A DNA stretch of 64,000 nt, from the NCBI GenBank assembly GCA_038330095.1, contig JBBQNQ010000004.1, positions 1-64,000 on the forward strand, given 5' to 3'. A program made the position numbers and the translations under genes. Below are positions 56,978 through 64,000 of the stretch, one piece after another. The stretch is from JBBPZA01 sp038330095 (GTDB lineage: Bacteria > Actinomycetota > Thermoleophilia > Solirubrobacterales > Solirubrobacteraceae). The notes beneath the pieces are model-generated. The model saw nothing but the letters and a program-made list of their open reading frames with translations, was not told the origin of the DNA and did no database searches. Numbering within the stretch: the first letter of the stretch is position 1; each line of letters starts with the position of its first letter.

Positions 56978-58129
56978 GTGACGACCATCGACTGGATCAT
57001 CGTCGGCTTCACCCTCTTGCTCGCCTTCTACGGGTGGGCCCAGGGGTTCGTGGTCGGCGCGCTGTCGCTGGCGGGCTTCGCGCTCGGCGCCGTGCTCGGG
57101 ACGCGGCTGGGTCCCGAGCTGCTGCCCGCGGGCTCGAGCTCGCCCTACGCGCCGCTCTTCGGCTTGGCGGGCGCGCTGGTCGCGGGGGCGATCCTGGCCA
57201 CCGGCCTGGAGAGCCTGGGCTTCGGGCTGCGAAGGCTCCTGCCCCGGGGGAGGGTGTTCGGGGCGGTCGACGGCCTGCTGGGAGCCGGCCTGACCGCGTG
57301 CGTCGCGCTGGGCATCGCGTGGATCGCGGGGGCGGTGGCGTTGCAGACGCCCGGGGCTCGACAGCTGCGGCGCGACATCCAGCGCTCGGTCGTCCTGCGC
57401 GAGCTCAACGCCGTGCTGCCGCCGTCGGGCCCGATCCTCAACGCTCTCGCTCGCTTCGATCCCTCGCCGCGGGTCGATGCTCCGACGCCGCAGGTCGCCG
57501 CCCCACGCGGCTCGATCCTGCGCGACCCGGACGTACGCGCCGCACGCCGAAGCGTGGTCCGGGTGCTGGGAACCGCGTGCGGCCTGGGGATCCAGGGCTC
57601 GGGCTGGGTGGCCGCTCCGGGGATAGTGGTCACCAATGCCCACGTGGTCGCCGGGGAGAGCGACACGGTGGTCCAGCAGGGCCTCGACGGGGCGCGCCTC
57701 GACGCGACGCCGATCGCCTTCGACCCTCGCAACGACGTCGCCGTCCTGCGCGTTTCCGGGCTTGGCGCGCCGGCCCTCAGGCTCGCGGGGACCGCGACCC
57801 GCGGAGCGGCGGCGGCGATCCTCGGCTATCCCGAGAACGGCCCCTACGACGCGCGGCCCGGGCGGGTGGGCGACACCCAGGAGGTACTGGCGCAGGACGC
57901 TTACGGCCGCGGTCCGGTCCGCCGCGAGCTCACCTCGCTGCGCGGCCTGGTGCGCTCGGGCAACTCCGGCGGCCCGATGGTCGACGGCCGTGGCCAGGTC
58001 GTGACCACCATCTTCGCCACGACCCGCGGAAGCGGGCGGCGCGGCGGCTTCGGGGTGCCCAACGACGTCGTGCGCCGGACACTGGACGGCGCGTCGGGCT
58101 CGGTGGATACGGGGCCCTGCGCGAACTAG
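56978..58129 (+). CDS. marP: MarP-type membrane serine protease (CvpA domain plus trypsin-like domain)
   Basis: 383 residues from GTG 56978. Four transmembrane helices (IIVGFTLLLAFYGWAQGFVV; GFALGAVLGTRLGPELLP; FGLAGALVAGAILATGLESL; ACVALGIAWIAGAVALQ) make a CvpA-like domain. The periplasmic chymotrypsin-fold domain has His in VVTNAHVVAGE near 214, Asp in RNDVAVLRVSG near 250 and Ser in VRSGNSGGPMVDG near 333. In Mycobacterium tuberculosis MarP (Rv3671c) gives acid and oxidative resistance. The gene is divergent from the PBP, 31 bp apart on the chosen starts, so both may answer wall stress. Confidence 0.92.
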   Translation: MTTIDWIIVGFTLLLAFYGWAQGFVVGALSLAGFALGAVLGTRLGPELLPAGSSSPYAPLFGLAGALVAGAILATGLESLGFGLRRLLPRGRVFGAVDGLLGAGLTACVALGIAWIAGAVALQTPGARQLRRDIQRSVVLRELNAVLPPSGPILNALARFDPSPRVDAPTPQVAAPRGSILRDPDVRAARRSVVRVLGTACGLGIQGSGWVAAPGIVVTNAHVVAGESDTVVQQGLDGARLDATPIAFDPRNDVAVLRVSGLGAPALRLAGTATRGAAAAILGYPENGPYDARPGRVGDTQEVLAQDAYGRGPVRRELTSLRGLVRSGNSGGPMVDGRGQVVTTIFATTRGSGRRGGFGVPNDVVRRTLDGASGSVDTGPCAN

Positions 58130-58159
58130 TAGTCCCGCGCCCAAGTGATGGCGCTGCCG

Positions 58160-58248
58160 CTAACGGCATCGGGTTTGGGAGGGGGGAGCGGTGGGGCACA
58201 CTGGCGGGAGGGTCCCCTCCTCTCCCTCGCCCGACGCCGTTCGCCGGC
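58160..58248. repeat. Two inverted copies of the dispersed repeat core facing each other
   Basis: CTAACGGCATCGGGTTTGGG (58160) then AGGGGGG faces CCCCTCCTCTCCCTCGCCCG (58214-58233) then ACGCCGTTCGCC. The arms pair as AACGGC(A/G)TCGGG ... CCCGACGCCGTT around about 60 bp. Located in the gap before topB. Confidence 0.65.
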
Positions 58249-58295
58249 GCTCTCGCACGTGCGGTGCCTCTCGCGCCGCTACCGTACACGCGCCA

Positions 58296-60521
58296 ATGGG
58301 CAAGACGCTGGTCATCGCCGAGAAGCCTTCCGTGGGCCGCGACCTCGCGCGCGTGCTCGAGGGGCCGTTCGCCAAGCACGACGGCTGGCTCGAAGGCCCG
58401 CAGCACGTCATCACCTGGGCGGTCGGCCATCTCGTGCAGCTCGCCGAGCCCGACGAGTACGACGACCGCTTCAAGAAGTGGCGGATGGCCGACCTGCCCA
58501 TCGTGCCCGAGCGCTTCAAGCTCGTGATCCGCGACGAGCGCTCGCGCAAGCAGATGAGCGTGGTCCAGCGGCTGCTCAAGCGCGACGACGTCGACATGGT
58601 CGTGAACGCCTGCGACGCCGGACGCGAGGGCGAGCTGATCTTCGCCTACCTCTATGAGAAGGCCGGCGCCCGCAAGCCCGTCCAGCGGCTGTGGTTGCAG
58701 TCCATGACCACCTCGGCGATCCGCGACGCCTTCGGCAGCCTGCGGCCGGGCGAGGAGCTCGAGCGCCTGCAGCAGGCCGCCCGCTCGCGCAGCGAGGCCG
58801 ACTGGATCGTCGGCATGAACGCCACGCGGGCCGCGACCATCCGCCTGCGCTCTTCTTTCGACGGGGCGGTCTCGCTCGGCCGCGTCCAAACCCCGACGCT
58901 GGCCATCGTCGCCCAGCGCGAGGAGGAGATCCGGGCGTTCACGCCCGAGCCCTACTGGCTGGTGGACGCGACCTTCGCCGCCTCCGGGGAGCGCGTCTAC
59001 GAGGGGCGCTACCACGCGGGCGCCAAGCCGCGGCTGGCCGGCGCCGACGAGGCGCAGGCCATCGTCGACGCGTGCCGCGACCAGACGGGGGAGATCACAA
59101 AGCTCGACAAGACCGAGCGCAAGGAGCGCGCGCCGCTGCTCTACGACCTCACGTCGCTGCAGCGCGAGGCCAACCCGCGCTTCGGCTTCTCGGCGCGCCG
59201 GACGCTGTCCGCCGCCCAGCGCCTCTACGAGGAGCACACGGCGATCACCTACCCGCGCACCAGCTCGCGCTTCATCACCCAGGACCTGATCGGCGAGATC
59301 AAGCCCACGGCGCGCCACGTCGGCTCCCACCGTGAGTACGCCAAGGCGTCGGAGTACGTGCTGGGCCTCGACGTCCTGCCGCTGGGCCGCGTGGTCAACG
59401 ACGCGAAGGTCACCGACCACCACGCCATCCTGCCCACGCCGGCGCACGTTCAGCCGGGCAAGTGGCGCAGCGAGGACGACCGGCGCGTCTACGACATGGT
59501 CGTGCGCCGCTTCCTGGCGATCTTCCATCCCGATGCGGTGTTCGAGAACACGCGCGTCGAGACGACCGTCGAGAGCCACGTCTTCCGCACCCGGGGCAAG
59601 CTCCTGCTCGTGCCGGGCTGGCGCGGGGTCTACGGCGAGACGATGGAGGGCGAGGGGCGCTCGGAGGACGACGAGGGCAGCGAGCAGCAACTGCCCCGGC
59701 TGGAGCGCGGGGAGGCCGCGGAGGTGCGGGCGATCGAGGGTCTGGAGAAGGAGACCAAGCCGCCCCGGCGCTACACGGATGCCTCGCTGCTGGCGGCGAT
59801 GGAGACCGCAGGCAAGCTGGTCGACGACGACGAGCTGCGCGAGGCGATGAAGGACTCGGGCATCGGCACGCCGGCTACCCGCGCGGCGATCATCGAGCGG
59901 CTGATCGACGTGGGCTACCTCGAGCGCGAGGGCCGCGCACTCATCGCCACGGAGAAGGGCCGCAACGTCATCCGCCTGCTCGGCCAGCATCCGCTCACCT
60001 CGCCGGGGATGACCGGGGAGTGGGAGCACCGGCTGGCCAAGATCGAGCACGGCGGCGATTCGCGCGAGGCGTTCATGGGCGACATCGTCAAGTTCACCGA
60101 CGAGACCGTCCACGACTTCGACGCCCGGCTGAAGGACGTGCGGATCCCGCGCGCCAACCTCGGGCCGTGTCCGGTCTGCGGGCGCGACATCGTCGAGAAC
60201 CGCAAGGGCTTCTCCTGCTGGTCGCGCGAGGACCCCGGATGCGGCTTCGTGATCTGGAAGGGCAAGGCGGGCAAGCAGCTCAACATCACGGTCGCGGGCG
60301 AGCTCATCAGGCACGGCCGCACCGAGAAGCCGGTGGCCGGCTTCAAGGGGCGTTCGGGGCGGACGTTCCGCGCGCGCCTCGCGCTCCAGCAGGGCGAGGA
60401 CGGCAAGTGGCGGGTCGAGTTCGACGAGCCCTGGGCCAAGGAGGGCGCCAAGCCCCCCGAAGAGGACCCGGCCGAGCAGCCCGCCGCCGCCGCGGCGACG
60501 GCCGTGAACGCGGCCGCCTAG
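58296..60521 (+). CDS. topB: DNA topoisomerase III (type IA)
   Basis: 741 residues. Toprim fold MGKTLVIAEKPSVGRDLARV at the N-terminus, VVNACDAGREGELIFAYLYE near 100 (metal Asp, Glu), MNATRAATIRLRSSFDGA near 175, and active-site Tyr in TAITYPRTSSRF near 320. The core ends with TDASLLAAMETAGKLV and SGIGTPATRAAIIERLIDVG near 525. A C-terminal four-Cys zinc ribbon (GPCPVCGRDIVENRKGFSC, PGCGF) near 625 and an Ala/Pro-rich tail complete it. It decatenates and relaxes single strands. ATG 58296 gives the standard MGKTLVIAEKPS start. Confidence 0.94.
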   Translation: MGKTLVIAEKPSVGRDLARVLEGPFAKHDGWLEGPQHVITWAVGHLVQLAEPDEYDDRFKKWRMADLPIVPERFKLVIRDERSRKQMSVVQRLLKRDDVDMVVNACDAGREGELIFAYLYEKAGARKPVQRLWLQSMTTSAIRDAFGSLRPGEELERLQQAARSRSEADWIVGMNATRAATIRLRSSFDGAVSLGRVQTPTLAIVAQREEEIRAFTPEPYWLVDATFAASGERVYEGRYHAGAKPRLAGADEAQAIVDACRDQTGEITKLDKTERKERAPLLYDLTSLQREANPRFGFSARRTLSAAQRLYEEHTAITYPRTSSRFITQDLIGEIKPTARHVGSHREYAKASEYVLGLDVLPLGRVVNDAKVTDHHAILPTPAHVQPGKWRSEDDRRVYDMVVRRFLAIFHPDAVFENTRVETTVESHVFRTRGKLLLVPGWRGVYGETMEGEGRSEDDEGSEQQLPRLERGEAAEVRAIEGLEKETKPPRRYTDASLLAAMETAGKLVDDDELREAMKDSGIGTPATRAAIIERLIDVGYLEREGRALIATEKGRNVIRLLGQHPLTSPGMTGEWEHRLAKIEHGGDSREAFMGDIVKFTDETVHDFDARLKDVRIPRANLGPCPVCGRDIVENRKGFSCWSREDPGCGFVIWKGKAGKQLNITVAGELIRHGRTEKPVAGFKGRSGRTFRARLALQQGEDGKWRVEFDEPWAKEGAKPPEEDPAEQPAAAAATAVNAAA

Positions 60522-60599
60522 CACCCGCGGCACACGAGCGGGCCGCACGGTGCGGCTTGCGCCCGTCAGGACGTCGGGCGTCTTCGCGACCATGGAGGG

Positions 60600-63530
60600 G
60601 TGCCCCTCACGCTCGTCACCGGGCCGGCCAACTCCGGCAAGGCGCGCCACGTCCTCGACGAGGTCCGCGCCCGGCTGGCCGAGGGGCCGGTGCTCGTCGT
60701 GCCCAATCCGGGGGACGTCGCCCGCTACCGGCGCGAGCTCGCCGGAGGCGGCGCGGTCTTCGGAGCCCAGGTGGTGGCCTTCGACCGGCTGGCCTCGGAG
60801 ATCGGGGAGCGCGCCGGCTACCCGGCACGCGTCGTCGACGGCGTGCAGCGCCGGCGCCTGGTCGAGGTGGCGGTGCAACGCGCCCGGCCGCGGGCGCTCG
60901 CCCAGGCCGCCGCGACGCCGGGCTTCCCGTTGGCCGCCGAGGGGTTGATCGCCGAGCTCGAGCGCTCGCTCGTCACCCCGCCGCGGTTCACCGCAGCGCT
61001 GCGGGCCTGGGGCGAGGCTGAGCCCGCACGGGCGGCCTACGCGGCCGACATCGCCGGCCTCTACGCGACCTATCGCCGGCTGCTCGATGAGCTCGGCCTG
61101 GTCGACCGCGAGCTCTACGCGTGGGGGGCACTGGACGCGCTCCGTGCGGCTCCGGCGAGCTGGGGGCGCAGCCCCGTGTTCTTCTACGGGTTCGACGACC
61201 TCACGCCGCTCCAGCGCGACGCGGTCGAGACGCTCCTGCGGGTCCCCGGGCTGGCGGTGACGCTCGCCCTCACCTACGAGCCGGGGCGGGCCGCGTTCGC
61301 GACCCGGGCGGCGACGGTCAACGAGCTGGCGCCCGTCGCGCAGCGACACGTCGCGCTGCCCGCGAGGCCCGACCACTACGCGCCTGGCTCGCGTGCGGCT
61401 CTGCATCGCCTCGAACGCGGGCTGTTCGAGGACGCGCCCGCAGGCACGCCGGTCGACCCCGCCGGCGCGCTCGCGCTGCTGGAGGGAGGCAGTGAGCGCG
61501 CCGAGCTCGAGCTCGTCGCGGCCGAGGCGCTTGCGCTGCTCCGAGCGGGAACCGCTCCCGCGGAGATCGTCGTCGTCCACCGGTCGCCCGCGGCCCAGGC
61601 GGAGCTGATCGAGGACGTGTTCGGCGCCTACGGCGTGCCGTTGCACCTCGCCATCGCACGCCCGCTGGCCCGCACGGCGCTCGGCCGCGGCCTGCTCGGC
61701 GTGCTGCGTGCCGCGCTGCTCGACGGCGACACCGACGACGTGCTGGCGTGGCTGCGGGCTCCCGGCGTGGCCGAGCCACGGCTCGCCGACGCGGTGGAGC
61801 GCGACCTGCGGCGGCGCGGCTGCGGGCGGGCGCAGGACGCCCTGCAGACTCTGCGCGAGCGGGGCTTCGGGGTCGAGGAGGTCGAGCGACTCAGCGCGGC
61901 GATGCAGGACGGCCCGGCGGGCCCCCTGCGCGCGCTGGCCAGGCTGGCCGGGCGGCTGCTTGCGGCACCGCGCCGGCGCGAGGCGGCCGTCCTCGCACCG
62001 GCGGAGCGGCTGGAGGCGGCCGCGGCGGTCGCCGTCCGCGGTGCGCTGGACGGCCTCGAGCGCCTCGCTGCCCAGGATCCCGCGCTCTCGCCGTCACCCG
62101 CCGAGCTCGAGCGCACGCTCGCGAGCCTGGAGGTCCACCCGCCCGCGCCGGCCACGGGCAGGGCCGTCGAGGTTCGTCATCCGCTGGCGATCCGCGCGCG
62201 CCGGGTGCGGGCGCTGCTGGTGTGCGGGCTGCAGGAGGGCACCTTCCCGCGCGCACCGCTCCCCGATCCCTTCCTCGGCGAGGAGGACCGCGCGGCGATC
62301 GCGCGTGCGTCCGGGCTGCGGCTGCTGCGCCACGACGACGCCTTCGAGCGCGAGCGCTTCCTGTTCTACGCCTGCGTCTCCCGGCCCGAGCAGCGCCTCG
62401 TCCTCTCGTGGCGCACGGGCGATGACGACGGCGGCCCGGCCATCCCCTCGCTGTTCCTCGAGGACGTGGGCGACCTGTTCGAGCCCGCGGCCCTGGAAGC
62501 GGCGACGCGCCGCCGCGGCCTGGGCCAGCTGACGTGGGCGCCCGAAGAGGCGCCGACCGAGCGCGAGCGCGCGCTCGCCGAGGTCGCGCGCGGCCCGCGG
62601 GCGCCACAGCCGACCATCGCGCCGCTCCGCGCGCACGAGGTGCTCGAGGCTCTTCGCGCGCGCCCGACGATCTCCGCCGGCCAGCTCGAGTCCTACGCGG
62701 GCTGCCCCGTGAAGTGGCTCGTCGAGCAGCTGCTGAGACCCGACGAGCTCGAGCCCGACGCCGAGCCGCTGCTGCGCGGCGGCGTGGCGCACCGCGCGCT
62801 GGAGGACGTTCTGGCTGGGGTCCGGGAGCGCACCGGCTCGGCCCGGATCACCCAGGCGACCCTAGCGCAGGCACGCGAGCTGGTGCGCGAGGCCCTCGAG
62901 CGCCGTGAGCGCGGGGCGCCGCTGTCCACCCGTCCCGCGCGCCGGCGCGTGCTGCGCCGGCGTCTCGAGGCCGACCTGCTCGCCTACCTCGCCGATCTGG
63001 CGCAGGGCAAGGCGCCCCACGAGCCGCGCGACTTCGAGCTGGCGTTCGGCGCGGGCGAGGACGCCCAGGCCGCGCCGCTGGAGCTCGAGCCCGGACTCGC
63101 GGTGGCCGGGCGCATCGACCGCATCGACGTCCGCCCCGGCTCGCAGGAGGCGGTGGTCGTCGACTACAAGGGCAGCTCGGCTCCGGCGCGGGCCAGGTGG
63201 GCGCCCGACCGTCGCCTGCAGGTGGGGCTCTACCTGCTGGCGGTTCGCGAGGCCCTCGGCCTGCGCCCGGTGGCCGGGCTCTACCAGCCGCTCGGCGGAA
63301 GCCGCAAGCCACGCGGGCTGGTCCTGAGCGGCGCCGGCGTGGAAGGGACCACCTCGACCGACGTCGTGGACCCAGAGACGTTCGAGCGCGTCCTCGATGA
63401 GGTGCGCGAGCTCGCCGTCCAGGCAGCGGGCGCGCTGCGCGCCGGGCGCCTGGAGCCGCGGCCCGAGGGCTGCCACTGGAAGGGCGGCGGCTGTGCCTAT
63501 CCGTCGGTCTGCCGCTGCGAGGGCCGGTGA
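60600..63530 (+). CDS. addB: AddB-like helicase-nuclease subunit with PD-(D/E)XK domain
   Basis: 976 residues. Degenerate P-loop GPANSGKARHVLDEVRA at the N-terminus; inactive-helicase middle part with VRALLVCGLQEGTFPRAPLP near 540 (family GLxEGxFP) and EDRAAIARASGLRL. The C-terminal nuclease has GRIDRIDVRPGSQEAVVVDY then KGS near 840 (Asp and DYK) and cysteines for a 4Fe-4S site: YAGCPVKWL near 700, then EGCHWKGGGCAYPSVCRCEG at the end. It works with AddA in double-strand break repair. GTG 60600 starts it; the stop overlaps addA as GTGA. Confidence 0.88.
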   Translation: MPLTLVTGPANSGKARHVLDEVRARLAEGPVLVVPNPGDVARYRRELAGGGAVFGAQVVAFDRLASEIGERAGYPARVVDGVQRRRLVEVAVQRARPRALAQAAATPGFPLAAEGLIAELERSLVTPPRFTAALRAWGEAEPARAAYAADIAGLYATYRRLLDELGLVDRELYAWGALDALRAAPASWGRSPVFFYGFDDLTPLQRDAVETLLRVPGLAVTLALTYEPGRAAFATRAATVNELAPVAQRHVALPARPDHYAPGSRAALHRLERGLFEDAPAGTPVDPAGALALLEGGSERAELELVAAEALALLRAGTAPAEIVVVHRSPAAQAELIEDVFGAYGVPLHLAIARPLARTALGRGLLGVLRAALLDGDTDDVLAWLRAPGVAEPRLADAVERDLRRRGCGRAQDALQTLRERGFGVEEVERLSAAMQDGPAGPLRALARLAGRLLAAPRRREAAVLAPAERLEAAAAVAVRGALDGLERLAAQDPALSPSPAELERTLASLEVHPPAPATGRAVEVRHPLAIRARRVRALLVCGLQEGTFPRAPLPDPFLGEEDRAAIARASGLRLLRHDDAFERERFLFYACVSRPEQRLVLSWRTGDDDGGPAIPSLFLEDVGDLFEPAALEAATRRRGLGQLTWAPEEAPTERERALAEVARGPRAPQPTIAPLRAHEVLEALRARPTISAGQLESYAGCPVKWLVEQLLRPDELEPDAEPLLRGGVAHRALEDVLAGVRERTGSARITQATLAQARELVREALERRERGAPLSTRPARRRVLRRRLEADLLAYLADLAQGKAPHEPRDFELAFGAGEDAQAAPLELEPGLAVAGRIDRIDVRPGSQEAVVVDYKGSSAPARARWAPDRRLQVGLYLLAVREALGLRPVAGLYQPLGGSRKPRGLVLSGAGVEGTTSTDVVDPETFERVLDEVRELAVQAAGALRAGRLEPRPEGCHWKGGGCAYPSVCRCEGR

Positions 63531-64000
63531 GCGCGCCGCGCCTCTTCGACCCGGACGCGCCCGAGCTGCTCGGCCCGGGCGGGCGGGCACTCACCGCCGA
63601 GCAGGAGAACGCCGTGCGCGCGCGCAGCGGCGAGCGGCTGCTCTCGGCCACGGCGGGCTCGGGCAAGACCTCGGTGCTGGTGGAGCGCTTCGTGCGCGCG
63701 GTCCTGGAGGACGAGGTCGAGGCAGGCCGCATCCTGGCGATCACCTTCACCGACAAGGCGGCGCGCGAGCTGCGCGCGCGCATCCGCGAGCGCTTCCTGG
63801 AGCTCGGGGAGCGCGGCGCGGCACGGGCGGCCGAGGCCGCGCCGGTGTCGACGATCCACGCTTTCTGCGCGCGCGTCCTTCGCGGCCACGCGCTCGCGGC
63901 GGGGCTCGACCCGCGGTTTCGGATCCTCGACGAGCCCGAGGCGCGGCGCCTGGAGCACGAGGCCTTCGACGACGCGCTCGCCGGTTGGCTCGACGAGGCC
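63527..64000 (+). CDS. addA: AddA-like UvrD-family helicase-nuclease, N-terminal part (3' end outside window)
   Basis: The 158 residues present begin MSAPRLFDPDAPELLGPGGR and contain the UvrD/AddA landmarks LTAEQENAVRARSGERLLSA, Walker A TAGSGKTSVLVERFVRAV near 42, motif Ia ITFTDKAARELRARIRERF near 72 and VSTIHAFCARVLRGHALAAG near 106. GTG 63527 overlaps the addB stop. With AddB it would process DNA ends for recombination. The nuclease domain lies beyond the window. Confidence 0.9.
   Translation, partial: MSAPRLFDPDAPELLGPGGRALTAEQENAVRARSGERLLSATAGSGKTSVLVERFVRAVLEDEVEAGRILAITFTDKAARELRARIRERFLELGERGAARAAEAAPVSTIHAFCARVLRGHALAAGLDPRFRILDEPEARRLEHEAFDDALAGWLDEA

Noticed and set aside
57930..61646. 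1238-codon open frame on the reverse strand across topB and addB
   Set aside because: It is antisense to genes with clear catalytic motifs, has no recognisable domain and is of the composition expected from a high-GC shadow frame.
1..64000. CRISPR arrays, insertion sequences, prophage or integrase genes
   Set aside because: No direct-repeat/spacer pattern, no transposase or recombinase motifs and no phage structural genes in any frame; gene content and base composition look uniform.

Overview
The window is a high-GC, gene-dense piece of a chromosome from an actinobacterium. The best fit is the deep-branching class Thermoleophilia (Solirubrobacterales-like). This is inferred from: the mycobacterial-type order carD-ispD-ispF-cysS-rlmB; a Firmicutes-like SigH sigma factor directly after rlmB; PspA with PspAA and PspAB with HtpX; a MarP-type protease; a Tat-exported ferritin-like protein; and tandem DUF427. 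There are no phage genes, transposases, rRNA or CRISPR arrays. One tRNA-Thr gene is present.

Layout. 1-8 kb: carD (C-terminus only), ispD, a PHP phosphatase, ispF, then a reverse-strand three-gene lipid cassette, then cysS, rlmB and sigH. 8-18 kb: small membrane proteins, DUF427, tRNA-Thr, an acyl-CoA synthetase, a nucleotide-sugar epimerase, a PlsC-GpsA fusion, two consecutive ECF sigma/partner modules and a rhomboid protease. 18-27 kb: a cobalamin-binding-type protein, pterin dehydratase, a large exported nitrilase-like/propeller protein, a CorC-type membrane protein, a divergent beta-oxidation pair (3-hydroxyacyl-CoA dehydrogenase and thiolase) around a palindromic operator, DUF192 and a lipoprotein. 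27-32 kb: the ferritin-like protein, a four-gene chain ending in xseA-xseB, and a c-di-AMP-type riboswitch before an NlpC/P60 hydrolase. 32-46 kb: pspA-pspAA, a PIG-L protein, a giant cyclase/ATPase/TPR regulator, hydrolase-glycosyltransferase, a Crp regulator, a methyltransferase, htpX-pspAB, an M23 peptidase and lgt. 46-50 kb: the aspartate-family operon lysA-hom-thrC-thrB. 50-64 kb: a cupredoxin-like lipoprotein, ParA, FHA, SRPBCC, a lipoprotein, a GNAT-USP fusion, a class B PBP divergent from marP, a topoisomerase III, and addB with the start of addA.

Three observations stand out. (1) Four genes (thrC, GNAT-USP, the nitrilase-like/propeller protein and the epimerase) appear to start at CTG within a CTGA overlap with the preceding stop codon; conserved N-termini lie upstream of any ATG/GTG/TTG in at least two of them. 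(2) A 45-nt imperfect hairpin occurs three times, with compensatory changes in its inner stem, inside a dispersed intergenic repeat family marked by AACGGC(A/G)TCGGG. (3) Several uncommon fusions are present (PlsC-GpsA, GNAT-USP, SCP2-hydrolase and a nitrilase-like domain with the catalytic Cys replaced by Ser joined to a propeller). I found no clear new defence or mobile system.

Genes are packed with 4-bp ATGA, GTGA or CTGA overlaps, so much of the window is likely read as translationally coupled operons.
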